Below, in pieces: positions 1 to 7,588 of a stretch of 64,000 bases of DNA. Location of the stretch: assembly GCF_039134705.1 (NCBI RefSeq), contig NZ_CP146256.1:1674001-1738000 (forward strand), in the 5' to 3' direction. Origin of the DNA: Kineothrix sp. IPX-CK. GTDB taxonomy: Bacteria; Bacillota; Clostridia; Lachnospirales; Lachnospiraceae. A model generated the notes under the pieces. It had not been told where the DNA came from. It saw nothing but the letters and a program-made list of their open reading frames with translations, and did no database searches. The stretch's first letter is position 1. Every line of letters begins with the position of its first letter. Position numbers and translations under genes: made by a program.

Positions 1-249
1 GTAGGTAACGTCATATTGGATTCTTGTAATTCCAAAAATGAGCAGCAGACACAGGAGGCTTCCGATGATATAAAACACGGACCGGGTACCTGAAACACCT
101 CCGTTAAGCAAATCCCCTACCAGATAATACAGCAATCCGACCGGAAACATAAATGAAATATTTTGCAGCGTACTGGCAAGGATACTCCTGATTAAATCCT
201 TCGCTCCCTGCTCGGACAACGCAAATTTTCTTTGTATTTTTTTAATCAT
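1..249 (-). CDS. ABC transporter half-subunit, N-terminal part (cut by window edge)
   Basis: The frame opens at an ATG (complement of 247-249) and runs off the window start with no stop, so 83 residues are visible. It begins MIKKIQRKFALSEQG and has a first membrane helix around residues 30-45 and a second around 60-75, as at the start of a type IV ABC half-transporter. Its GGAGG ribosome site lies inside the last codons and stop region of the upstream ABC gene, only 5 bp away, so the two genes are co-transcribed and probably form a heterodimer. The nucleotide-binding domain lies outside the window, so the family assignment rests on the N-terminus and the pairing. Confidence 0.75.
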   Translation of the reverse strand, partial: MIKKIQRKFALSEQGAKDLIRSILASTLQNISFMFPVGLLYYLVGDLLNGGVSGTRSVFYIIGSLLCLLLIFGITRIQYDVTY

Positions 250-254
250 ATCCG

Positions 255-2024
255 TTATACCTCCTTTGAGACCTTCCATTGTACGGAGGTCTGATAGTCA
301 TTCCACATCTGCCTGAACAGGCCGTCTGTCCCGGTAAGCTCTTTGCCGGAACCATTTTGAACAATATGACCATCCTTCACGACATAGATACGGTCGGCAT
401 CTATAATTGTGGATAGACGATGAGCAATCATGATAACAGTCCGTCCTTTTGCCAACGCAGAAAATGCAGCCTGAACACGGCTTTCGTTGTCGGGATCGGC
501 AAAGGCGGTGGCTTCGTCCAGCAGGATGATAGGAGAATCCTTGAGGAGAGTTCTTGCAATAGCGATACGCTGCTGTTCTCCTCCGGAGAGGTAAATGCCC
601 TTCGTACCGATAACCGTATCCACGCCGTTAGGAAATTTTTCGATGATATCCATGCACTGTGCGGTTTGAAGGGCCTTCATGACCTCTTCCCGGGTAGCGC
701 TTGGCCTGCTCATTTTCACATTATCCAGAATGGATGCCTTGATGAGGCGGCTGTTCTGAAAGACGAAGGATACGGTGTTCATTAATTCATTTTTATCGAT
801 GTCCTTAATATCCACGCCTCCAATCAATACCCTGCCGCTTTGAGGGTCAAAGAAACGGCTGACGATATTTGCCAGCGTGGTCTTGCCGCCGCCGGAGGGA
901 CCTACGAAAGCCACTGTCTGCCCCGCATCGATTTTTAACGTTATATGTTCCAGTGCATTTTTTGTTCCATCGTAGCTGTAAGTAACGTCCTGAAGTTCCA
1001 CAGAGTTGAAAGCGGGGTGCGCGGAAACCTTTGTATGGGAGAGTGGCTGCATATCGAGTACGCTGTCGATACGATGAAGTGCATCGTCCACAATCAGGGC
1101 ATTTTCGCTCTGGAACATAATTTTGGTCAGAGTTATGGAGATCACCGGTGTAATAATGATGTAAAAAAGGAGATTCAGAAGGAATTCCTCCGTTACGCCG
1201 GTTCTGGTAAAAATAAGCCCTGCAGCAATCAAAAATGCAAACACGCCGTTAATTGCGGTGGTATATAAGAGCATCGGCAGCCTGCAGCTTATAGTATAAT
1301 CGATGACCCATACACTGTAACGGTCGATGGAGTCTTTAAAGCGTTTGAAAGAAAACACTGTCTGACCGAAGGTCTTGACGACGGGAATACCGCGGACATA
1401 TTCCACGGCTTCGTTAGACATATCTCCCAGAGCGTTCTGATATTCCATCATTTTCTTACGCATTCTTGAGCCGGTCATGCTCATCATAATGAGGAAACCG
1501 AGCAGAACGGGCAGCAGACTTAAAAGTCCAAGGCGCCAGTCGAATGCGAATAAAAGAACCAAAAGGCCTAAAGGAGTTGCAATTGCTCCGGCCTTGTCGG
1601 GAAGTTGATGGGCGAGATAGGTCTCCGTCGCCCCACTGGACTCGTTTACGATCTTTCTTAGTTTCCCGCTTCCGAAGCTTTCGGCAAAGCCCAAAGGCAG
1701 TTTGACAATATGATGCATAGTCTCCATGCGAAGATTCGACGCTACACGAAAGGCAGCCAGATGGGAGCACATAAGTCCGGAAATATAAATGAACATGGAC
1801 AAAACCGCATATAATACGGCCATCCAGCCGTTATGGGTAAGGTCTTTGGCCAGGGCAAAATCTGGCATGACCTCCAGAACCTCTTTGATGATCTTCCAAA
1901 GATACCAAAACGGTACGAGTGCAATGAGTGCGCTCAATGCGGAAAGTGCCCATGAAGCATAAGTGAGATACCGGTAATTTCCGGCATATCCCATTAATCG
2001 TGATAAATTCGATTGTTTTTTCAA
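255..2024 (-). CDS. ABC transporter half-subunit (permease fused to ATPase), YbtP/YbtQ-like
   Basis: This is a 589-residue type IV half-transporter with about six N-terminal membrane helices followed by an ATPase domain. Walker A (GPSGGGKTT), the signature LSGGEQQR, Walker B with catalytic Glu (IILLDEATA) and the switch His (AHRLST) are all intact. The start is a TTG (complement of 2022-2024), chosen because GGAGG sits 7 nt upstream and the downstream MKKQSN-type N-terminus is typical. The gene follows a divergently oriented-operator tetR gene and precedes a second half-transporter, so the pair is probably TetR-regulated. Substrate is not visible. The location beside a metallophore-like ECF locus suggests metal-chelate traffic, but drug export is possible. 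Confidence 0.85.
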   Translation of the reverse strand: MKKQSNLSRLMGYAGNYRYLTYASWALSALSALIALVPFWYLWKIIKEVLEVMPDFALAKDLTHNGWMAVLYAVLSMFIYISGLMCSHLAAFRVASNLRMETMHHIVKLPLGFAESFGSGKLRKIVNESSGATETYLAHQLPDKAGAIATPLGLLVLLFAFDWRLGLLSLLPVLLGFLIMMSMTGSRMRKKMMEYQNALGDMSNEAVEYVRGIPVVKTFGQTVFSFKRFKDSIDRYSVWVIDYTISCRLPMLLYTTAINGVFAFLIAAGLIFTRTGVTEEFLLNLLFYIIITPVISITLTKIMFQSENALIVDDALHRIDSVLDMQPLSHTKVSAHPAFNSVELQDVTYSYDGTKNALEHITLKIDAGQTVAFVGPSGGGKTTLANIVSRFFDPQSGRVLIGGVDIKDIDKNELMNTVSFVFQNSRLIKASILDNVKMSRPSATREEVMKALQTAQCMDIIEKFPNGVDTVIGTKGIYLSGGEQQRIAIARTLLKDSPIILLDEATAFADPDNESRVQAAFSALAKGRTVIMIAHRLSTIIDADRIYVVKDGHIVQNGSGKELTGTDGLFRQMWNDYQTSVQWKVSKEV

Positions 2025-2057
2025 ATCGATACCTCCTTGTATATTATTGGTGATATA

Positions 2058-2073
2058 ATTAGTTACAACTAAT
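2058..2073 (-). promoter_or_regulatory. Perfect dyad ATTAGT-N4-ACTAAT upstream of the ABC pair
   Basis: A perfect 6-bp inverted repeat with a 4-bp spacer (TACA) lies in the 71-bp gap between tetR and the ABC gene, about 35 bp before the TTG start. Its position suits an operator or 5'-UTR element for the ABC pair. It differs in sequence from the dyad upstream of tetR, so the binding protein is unknown. Confidence 0.4.
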
Positions 2074-2095
2074 CACAAGGCAAAATAAAGGGGCA

Positions 2096-2707
2096 TCAAA
2101 GCCCCATGATTTTGATCCATCCCGCTGTCTGGAATTCCTTAAGCTCGTTAATATATTCCTTAGCTTGTTCTTTTGGCATATTATGAACGACTACCTCGAA
2201 GAAGGCGGTAAACATTCCGCTGACAAGAATATGCTCTAGCTGCGGGTCGATATGGCGAAGGTTTTTCCCGCTGCCTCGCATAACGGTAATGAAGTCGTGG
2301 GTGGCTTCCACCTCGATTTCTACCATTTCGTGTATGAAATGTTCATATTTTGTACCCTCTGAATGGCTGATAATTAGCTGAAAGGCATCGAGGTGGTCAT
2401 AAATATAATCGGTAATCCAAAGCATCCAGTCGCCGGATTCCTTCCCCATGTTTTCCTCCTGCTCAGCAGGAGAGAGTTTTTTGAAGTCATACTGCACCTT
2501 TTTATATTCCTTCATGAAATAGTCTGCAGACTCCCCCACCAATGCGTCGAACAATTCCTCCTTGCTGGCATAATAGCCGTAGAAGGCTCCTGTAGTAACG
2601 CCTGCATTTCTTACGATGTTTCGCAGAGAAGCTGATTTAAACCCCTTTTCCATGAATTCCGTCTTGCCGGCATTGAGAATATTTTGCAGCGTATTTGTTT
2701 CGTCCAT
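2096..2707 (-). CDS. TetR/AcrR family transcriptional regulator
   Basis: This 203-residue protein has an N-terminal TetR helix-turn-helix at about residues 10-55, including the recognisable stretch SLRNIVRNAGVTTGAFYGYY, followed by a helical ligand-binding domain without a recognised sub-family. The ATG is preceded by GAGGTG at good spacing. It lies 71 bp upstream of two ABC half-transporter genes on the same strand, so it probably controls them and itself. A 24-bp dyad in its own leader fits autoregulation. The ligand is unknown; a metallophore, haem-like compound or drug would all fit. Confidence 0.9.
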   Translation of the reverse strand: MDETNTLQNILNAGKTEFMEKGFKSASLRNIVRNAGVTTGAFYGYYASKEELFDALVGESADYFMKEYKKVQYDFKKLSPAEQEENMGKESGDWMLWITDYIYDHLDAFQLIISHSEGTKYEHFIHEMVEIEVEATHDFITVMRGSGKNLRHIDPQLEHILVSGMFTAFFEVVVHNMPKEQAKEYINELKEFQTAGWIKIMGL

Positions 2708-2738
2708 TTATTCACCTCTTTGGTAGTAAGATGGTATG

Positions 2739-2762
2739 TAACAATGTTATATAACACCGTTA
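2739..2762 (-). promoter_or_regulatory. Probable TetR operator
   Basis: The 24-bp dyad TAAC-N2-TGTTATATAACA-N2-GTTA is symmetric around 2750/2751 and lies 32 bp upstream of the tetR start codon. Length and position match operators bound by TetR dimers. Binding by this particular protein is inferred. Confidence 0.55.
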
Positions 2763-2877
2763 TATTCTAGACAAAGGGATAGAGATTGTCAAGAATTTAT
2801 AACTAAATGATAATTTTTATACTTTTAAAGGCACGAAGATAAAGATTGATCATGCTTTTCATTGGCAGGTAAAAGAA

Positions 2878-2920
2878 GATATATCGTTACCGTGAACGGA
2901 GTGAAAAGTAACGATATATC
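2878..2920. repeat. Palindromic repeat, copy 1 of a 27-nt family, within a longer stem
   Basis: Arms GATATATCGTTAC (2878-2890) and GTAACGATATATC (2908-2920) are perfectly complementary. The core 2886-2912 is a copy of the GTTACTGTGAAC-N3-GTGAACAGTAAC family seen at 13775, 36571, 36618 and 36715. No T-run follows, so it is not a simple terminator. It lies in the 465-bp gap between the divergent tetR and HMA genes. Confidence 0.75.
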
Positions 2921-2942
2921 CTTATGAAATTGAGTTTTCATA

Positions 2943-2996
2943 TTGACAAAGTGGTGGAAACGGTGCTATTCTTCTTCAATAGATTAGAGTAATCTA
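2943..2996 (+). promoter_or_regulatory. Promoter with downstream 17-bp dyad ahead of the HMA/ECF genes
   Basis: A -35 TTGACA (2943-2948) and -10 TATTCT (2967-2972), 18 bp apart, are followed at about the start site by the perfect dyad TAGATTA-GAG-TAATCTA (2980-2996). This is a plausible promoter plus operator for the small metal-binding gene and perhaps the transport operon. The gap also holds the repeat at 2878-2920 and the hairpin at 3099-3155. The binding protein is unknown; TetR or a metal-responsive repressor are candidates. Confidence 0.5.
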
Positions 2997-3098
2997 ACTA
3001 TTGCAAATCTATAATTAAGAACGACATATCCTAGTATGTGATTTTCAGGCTTATATAAAAATATGTACCTAAAAATAATTTGGTTGTATTAAAATAAG

Positions 3099-3155
3099 GT
3101 ACCATCGTTTGACAAAGTATTACACGACCGTGTGTAACCTTGTCAAACGATGGTA
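3099..3155. repeat. Long inverted repeat before the HMA gene
   Basis: The left arm starting TACCATCGTTTGACAA (3100 on) is matched by the right arm ending TTGTCAAACGATGGTA (to 3155). The pairing continues inward with a few mismatches to a loop near 3126-3131. The stem is about 25 bp and has no following T-run. It ends 17 bp before the HMA start codon, so in RNA it would form a strong 5'-UTR hairpin just upstream of the ribosome site. Confidence 0.75.
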
Positions 3156-3172
3156 AGAAAGGAAGTGCAGAA

Positions 3173-3430
3173 ATGATTGGAATTACAATTAAAATAGAGG
3201 GCATGCAGTGTGGCATGTGTGAAGCTCACTTAAACGATGCGGTAAGAGGAGCTTTTCCTGTAAAAAAGGTTACTTCCTCCCATGGAAAAGGACGCATGGT
3301 CATTCTCACGGAGCAGGATATCAACGAAGAAAAGCTGAAAAGCGTGATAGAGAATACCGGCTATCAGGCGGTGGCTGTGGATAAGGCGCCTTATGAAAAA
3401 AAAGGGATTTTTTCTGCGTTACGCAAGTAA
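3173..3430 (+). CDS. Heavy-metal-associated (HMA) domain protein, CopZ-like
   Basis: This is an 85-residue protein consisting mostly of one ferredoxin-like HMA domain with the metal-binding motif GMQCGMC at residues 10-16. The fold binds Cu(I) or similar soft metals in chaperones such as CopZ. The ATG at 3173 was chosen over an upstream in-frame TTG at 3140 because AAGGAAG lies at proper spacing and the TTG falls within the right arm of a large hairpin. The C-terminal tail GIFSALRK is short and basic. It precedes an ECF/ABC transport cluster, which suggests a metal-related role. No P-type ATPase is present nearby, so its partner is unknown. Confidence 0.85.
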   Translation: MIGITIKIEGMQCGMCEAHLNDAVRGAFPVKKVTSSHGKGRMVILTEQDINEEKLKSVIENTGYQAVAVDKAPYEKKGIFSALRK

Positions 3431-3564
3431 CGATTATGCTCCATTCAGACATTTTCTGTCTTTTTGGATTGCTCGCGGCCTTTTGGGGCAGAGAAAGAGC
3501 GGGCAGGGTGATATACTCGCTTCATGAAAGGTCTGGCTTCGGCACGGCCTTTCAAATAAATCTG

Positions 3565-3584
3565 TGGTTAGTCATATCTAACCA
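3565..3584 (+). promoter_or_regulatory. Perfect dyad TGGTTAG-N6-CTAACCA just upstream of the ECF operon
   Basis: Seven-base perfect arms flank TCATAT and end 18 bp before the start codon of the S component. A small GC-containing hairpin GAAAGG/CCTTTC (3526-3553) lies just upstream. The dyad could be an operator or a leader structure; the binding protein is unknown. Confidence 0.45.
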
Positions 3585-3602
3585 AATGAGGAGGAATTCA
3601 TT

Positions 3603-4184
3603 ATGAAGCAAAAGATACAAGCAAAGGATTTAATTAACGTTGGAATCTTTACGGCCATTATGTTTGTCGTTTCCATGGCGGTAGCGATGCTTGGCTATAT
3701 TCCGATTTTTATCCCGCTTTTATCGGTATTAGTTCCGTTGATCGGAGGAATCCCGTTCATGCTTTTTCTTACGAAAGTAAAGAAGTTCGGACTGGTCACC
3801 ATTATGGCGGCATTGATCGGAATTATCATAGGACTGATGGGGATGGGAGTATGGGTGATTTTCACGGCACCTCTGTTCGGCGTTCTTGCGGATCTGGTAT
3901 TTAAATCCGGCGGATATGTAAGTGTTAAGAAGAGCATTTTAGGGTATGGTATATTTTCCATGTGGGTAATCGGCAACTTTATTCCCATTGTCATAACCCG
4001 CAGTAACTACTATGAGATGTTGATTTCAGGATACGGTCAGGAGTATGCGGATACTCTTATGGGCTACATGCCGGACTGGAGTCTCTTGCCGCTGCTCGTT
4101 GCCTGCTTTGTCTCGGGATTGTTAGGAGCACTTTTAGGCAGATCGCTTTTGAAAAAGCATTTTATCAGAGCAGGAATTGCGTAA
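3603..4184 (+). CDS. ECF transporter S component, MptD/Trep_Strep family
   Basis: This 193-residue integral membrane protein has about five or six hydrophobic helices and begins MKQKIQAKDLINVGIFTAIMF, as in Trep_Strep/MptD-type S components. S components bind the substrate of an energy-coupling-factor importer. GAGGAGG precedes the ATG. Its stop codon overlaps the start of the T component (TAATG), and T and A components follow, giving a complete dedicated ECF module. Family members occur beside YbtPQ-like ABC genes and AraC regulators, as here. The substrate is inferred to be a metal chelate rather than a vitamin; no substrate-binding residues are known to check. Confidence 0.85.
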   Translation: MKQKIQAKDLINVGIFTAIMFVVSMAVAMLGYIPIFIPLLSVLVPLIGGIPFMLFLTKVKKFGLVTIMAALIGIIIGLMGMGVWVIFTAPLFGVLADLVFKSGGYVSVKKSILGYGIFSMWVIGNFIPIVITRSNYYEMLISGYGQEYADTLMGYMPDWSLLPLLVACFVSGLLGALLGRSLLKKHFIRAGIA

Positions 4185-4915
4185 TGGCGAAGGAGATGAT
4201 GCAAAGCTCACAAAAAAGAGGCGGATCAGTGCTGGATCCGCGCACAAAAATGCTCTTGGTAGTGACAAGCGCCTCCGTGCTCATAGGAGGAGGAAGCGAC
4301 GGCGCGATGAACGTAATAAAGCCGGTGCTTACCGCAGTTCCGCTTCTCTTATTTCTGTGTTCAGGGAAGTGGAAAGCCGCAGTTATCTATACGACGGTAT
4401 ACATATTCGCTTTTGCAGGAGAAAAACTTTTAGTCCCGGTGACCACCGGATTTGTGAACTTTATCGTAGTAGCTTGCTGCGGCATGTTCTCCCGGTTTAT
4501 GCCGGGAATCGCCATGGGCAGCTATCTTGTAAACACAACCACGGTAAGTGAATTCATGGCGGCAATGGAGCGGATGAAGCTTCCCCAGAAGCTGTCTATT
4601 CCGCTGTCCGTCATGTTCCGCTTTTTTCCTACGGTTGTAGAAGAGTATGGGGCAATTGGCGATGCCATGCGTATGCGGGGAATCCGCTTCGGAGGCGGTA
4701 AGCCTGCCAAAATGCTGGAATACCGCATGGTTCCGTTGATGATCTCCTGTGTGAAGATCGGAGAAGAATTATCGGCTGCAGCTTTGACCAGAGGTTTGGG
4801 AGCGCCGATAGGACGTACTAATATATGCAAAATCGGCTTCAAGGGATATGACGCTGCAGCAATGCTGATTTGTGCTGTCGGCGTGATTGCTTTGCTTTTT
4901 GAAAAAGTAACGTAG
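4184..4915 (+). CDS. ECF transporter T component (CbiQ-like transmembrane protein)
   Basis: The 243-residue membrane protein carries the two A-R-G-type coupling-helix motifs of EcfT/CbiQ proteins, seen as AMRMRGI at about residue 165 and AALTRGL at about residue 205. These contact the ATPases. The start overlaps the stop of the S component by one base, indicating translational coupling. It couples S-component substrate capture to ATP hydrolysis by the fused A component downstream. The gene is full length. Confidence 0.88.
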   Translation: MAKEMMQSSQKRGGSVLDPRTKMLLVVTSASVLIGGGSDGAMNVIKPVLTAVPLLLFLCSGKWKAAVIYTTVYIFAFAGEKLLVPVTTGFVNFIVVACCGMFSRFMPGIAMGSYLVNTTTVSEFMAAMERMKLPQKLSIPLSVMFRFFPTVVEEYGAIGDAMRMRGIRFGGGKPAKMLEYRMVPLMISCVKIGEELSAAALTRGLGAPIGRTNICKIGFKGYDAAAMLICAVGVIALLFEKVT

Positions 4916-4974
4916 TATCTGGGTCCGCCAAAGCGGATATGAGGCATAAGACTGAAAGGAGTATGGGTATAAAA

Positions 4975-6468
4975 ATGATAGAATTTAATGACATCCGTTT
5001 TTTTTATGCCGGTGAAAATGGTACTTCAGGGTTAAAACGAATCGATTTACATATCAGGAAGGGCGAAGCTGTTCTCTTGTGCGGTGAATCCGGCTGTGGA
5101 AAAACGACTTTGACCAGATTGGTAAATGGTCTGATTCCCCACTATTATGAGGGAACTCTTGCCGGAGAGATAAGAGTCTGCGGAGAGAGCATACCTGATA
5201 CTCCGCTGTATGATTTGGCGAAAACGGTAGGCTCTGTCTTTCAGAATCCGCGTTCCCAGTTTTTCAATGTAGACACCACCAGCGAGCTGGCCTTCGGCTG
5301 TGAGAATCTCGGTATGAGTGAGAGTGAGGTGCTAAAGCGTATTGCACAAGCTGCGGACGAGCTTTCTCTTAAGCCGCTGTTAGATCGAAGTATTTTTAAG
5401 CTTTCCGGCGGAGAGAAACAGAAAATTGCCTGCGGCTGCGTCAGTGCACTGGGGCCGGATATCATCGTGCTGGACGAGCCCACCTCTAATCTGGACATGC
5501 GAAGCGTGAAGGATCTTCAGGGCATTATCGCCGGATGGAAGGCAGAGGGAAAGACAATACTGATTGCCGAGCATCGCCTTTATTTTATGCAGGGAATCGC
5601 GGATAGGGTGCTCTATATGAAAGATGGTGAAATCTGCGAAGAATACACAGGAGAAGAATTCTATAATATGCAGCCCTCCTTCTTTCGTGAGAGAGGGCTT
5701 AGGATATCTGCGCTTACAAAGCTAAAGGCCGGCGGTGCATACGCTGTGTCCGAAAAGAAATGGCTGACTGTTAAAAACCTTAGGTTTTCTTATTCCAGGG
5801 AGGAACGGCTTCTGGATATTTCTTCCGCCAAGCTGCCGGAAAACGGAGTTATTGCCGTAATCGGTCATAACGGGGCGGGGAAAACCACATTTGTGAGAAG
5901 CCTATGCGGACTTTTGAAAAAAGATAAAAGTATACTTGAATACCAGGGCGGTATATTCAAGGCGAGAAAACGCCTCGATTCATGCTATATGGTCATGCAG
6001 GATGTGAACCACCAGCTTTTTACCGAAAGTGTGCTGGATGAAGTTCTGATGTCTATGGAAAAGGAAGATGAGAAGGCAGCAGAGGGAATTTTAGAAGACC
6101 TGGATTTGCTGCCCTATAAGCAGACACATCCCATGGCGTTGTCCGGAGGTCAAAAGCAGCGAATTGCCATCGCTTCGGCGTTGGCATCCAAACGCAGTAT
6201 TATCGTATTTGACGAGCCTACCAGCGGTCTGGATCTGAGGCATATGGAGGAGGTGGCAGAAAGTATCAGAAATCTGCAAACGCAAGGTAAAACTGTTTTT
6301 ATCGTCACTCATGATCCTGAACTGATCCTTTCCTGCGCCACACATATACTGCATATCGAAAAAGGGCAGTTAAGGGATAATTACCCTCTCGATGAGGCGG
6401 GGCGGGCAAAGATGATGGGATTTTTTACCGAAGACTTGCCGGGAAAAGAGGTGTGTTATGGTTTTTGA
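4975..6468 (+). CDS. ECF transporter ATPase, two fused A domains
   Basis: The protein has two complete ABC ATPase domains in one chain of about 497 residues. The first has GESGCGKTT and LSGGEKQ, the second GHNGAGKTT and LSGGQKQ, each with a Walker B of the DEPTS type. It therefore supplies both ATPases (EcfA/EcfA') of the ECF importer. The start at 4975 (MIEFND) is preferred because GAAAGGAG lies 13 nt upstream. The in-frame ATG at 4963 has only one base between it and the Shine-Dalgarno, and 4939 has no site. The last 11 bp overlap the AraC gene. Confidence 0.88.
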   Translation: MIEFNDIRFFYAGENGTSGLKRIDLHIRKGEAVLLCGESGCGKTTLTRLVNGLIPHYYEGTLAGEIRVCGESIPDTPLYDLAKTVGSVFQNPRSQFFNVDTTSELAFGCENLGMSESEVLKRIAQAADELSLKPLLDRSIFKLSGGEKQKIACGCVSALGPDIIVLDEPTSNLDMRSVKDLQGIIAGWKAEGKTILIAEHRLYFMQGIADRVLYMKDGEICEEYTGEEFYNMQPSFFRERGLRISALTKLKAGGAYAVSEKKWLTVKNLRFSYSREERLLDISSAKLPENGVIAVIGHNGAGKTTFVRSLCGLLKKDKSILEYQGGIFKARKRLDSCYMVMQDVNHQLFTESVLDEVLMSMEKEDEKAAEGILEDLDLLPYKQTHPMALSGGQKQRIAIASALASKRSIIVFDEPTSGLDLRHMEEVAESIRNLQTQGKTVFIVTHDPELILSCATHILHIEKGQLRDNYPLDEAGRAKMMGFFTEDLPGKEVCYGF

Positions 6469-7408
6469 TGCAAAGGATATGGGGGATAATGTATGCAAGG
6501 TCTGTGAAAATGATGACTGTGCCGTTTTTCGTCTTAGAGATGAGGGCGGAGAAGGTATTATGACTGTTTATGACGTGTTTCCCGGGGTGTATCTTTTGTA
6601 TAACGATTTCCATATGGAGCACTGCTTTTCCGGCTTTCGACCGAAGGTGGAAATGTTCTGCATCGACCATTGCCGTGAGGGTAGGATTGAGTGGAAGGTA
6701 GAGCAGAATAAATACATTTATATCGAGGCCGGGGATGTTCAGATTAATTCAAGAGCCTATCATTGTCAGGATTTTCGTTTTCCGCTGAATCATTATCATG
6801 GTCTTACCGTCGGCTTTTGCATTGATGAAGCAGAGGAGTCCCTGCTTCATGTGATGGATGGATTTTCTGTGGATATCAGAAGGCTGAAGGTGAAATTCTG
6901 TCCTGATAACAAGGTTTTTATTATGCGTGCAGGCAAGCAGATCGAGCATGTTTTCTCAGAACTGTATCACCTGGCGGACCATGTAAGAATGCAGTATTTC
7001 AGGATAAAGGTGCTGGAGCTTCTTTTGTTTTTGGATGCGACGGAGGTATCCGAGGAAAGCGGTGAACGTCCGTATTTTTACAAATCTCAGGTAGAAAAGG
7101 TAAAAGATATCGTATCACTGCTCACTGACGATTTGGAGCGGCGCTATACTCTTGACGATTTATCGGAGCGTTTCGACTTTCCGCTCACATCGATGAAGCT
7201 ATGTTTTAAAGGTGTGTACGGAACGTCTATTTACGCGTATATGAAATCCTACCGCATGAACGCAGCCGCGTTGATGCTGAAAAATACTGAGGATTCCGTT
7301 GTGACGATCGCCGGGAAGGTCGGTTATGAGAATGCGAGTAAATTTGCATCGGCCTTCCAGTCGGTTATCGGAATGAGTCCTTCGGAGTATCGAAAAAGTT
7401 CCGTCTGA
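6458..7408 (+). CDS. AraC family regulator of the transport operon (YbtA-like context)
   Basis: The 316-residue protein has a variable N-terminal sensing region and a C-terminal AraC double helix-turn-helix (about residues 215-313). The latter includes the typical second motif VTIAGKVGYENASKFASAFQ and the ending GMSPSEYRK. It starts within the end of the ECF ATPase gene (11-bp overlap, GAGGTG site), so it belongs to that operon. In yersiniabactin loci an AraC protein (YbtA) activates uptake genes in response to the ferri-siderophore. The same gene order here supports, but does not prove, a chelate-sensing role. Confidence 0.88.
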   Translation: MVFDAKDMGDNVCKVCENDDCAVFRLRDEGGEGIMTVYDVFPGVYLLYNDFHMEHCFSGFRPKVEMFCIDHCREGRIEWKVEQNKYIYIEAGDVQINSRAYHCQDFRFPLNHYHGLTVGFCIDEAEESLLHVMDGFSVDIRRLKVKFCPDNKVFIMRAGKQIEHVFSELYHLADHVRMQYFRIKVLELLLFLDATEVSEESGERPYFYKSQVEKVKDIVSLLTDDLERRYTLDDLSERFDFPLTSMKLCFKGVYGTSIYAYMKSYRMNAAALMLKNTEDSVVTIAGKVGYENASKFASAFQSVIGMSPSEYRKSSV

Positions 7409-7460
7409 ATGGAGCGTGGAATGCATGCCCGGAGCAGACGGAGAAAATCCGACAGAATAT

Positions 7461-7527
7461 AATAAAAGACGTTCCTCAATGTGTTCTGACCTTAAAGGTC
7501 AGGCGGAGTTGAGGGGCGTCTTTTATT
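7461..7527. terminator. Bidirectional hairpin between AraC and the ABC pair
   Basis: Arms AATAAAAGACG (7461) and CGTCTTTTATT (to 7527) enclose a second paired region (CCTCAA/TTGAGG) and an inner stem TGACCTT/AAGGTCA. The A-rich 5' flank and T-rich 3' flank make it a terminator or attenuator in either direction. It would allow the downstream ABC genes to be expressed at a lower level. Confidence 0.7.
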
Positions 7528-7588
7528 AATAAAACCAGGAAATACGCATTGCGAATTTTCCCGGTTTATCATTTGGAGGTGCTTCTAT

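Noticed and set aside
420..785. 121-residue plus-strand frame opposite the first ABC gene
   Set aside because: Antisense shadow of a conserved ATPase domain with complete motifs on the other strand.
4177..4551. 124-residue frame overlapping the ECF T component
   Set aside because: Out-of-frame shadow; the T component frame has clear membrane helices and coupling motifs.
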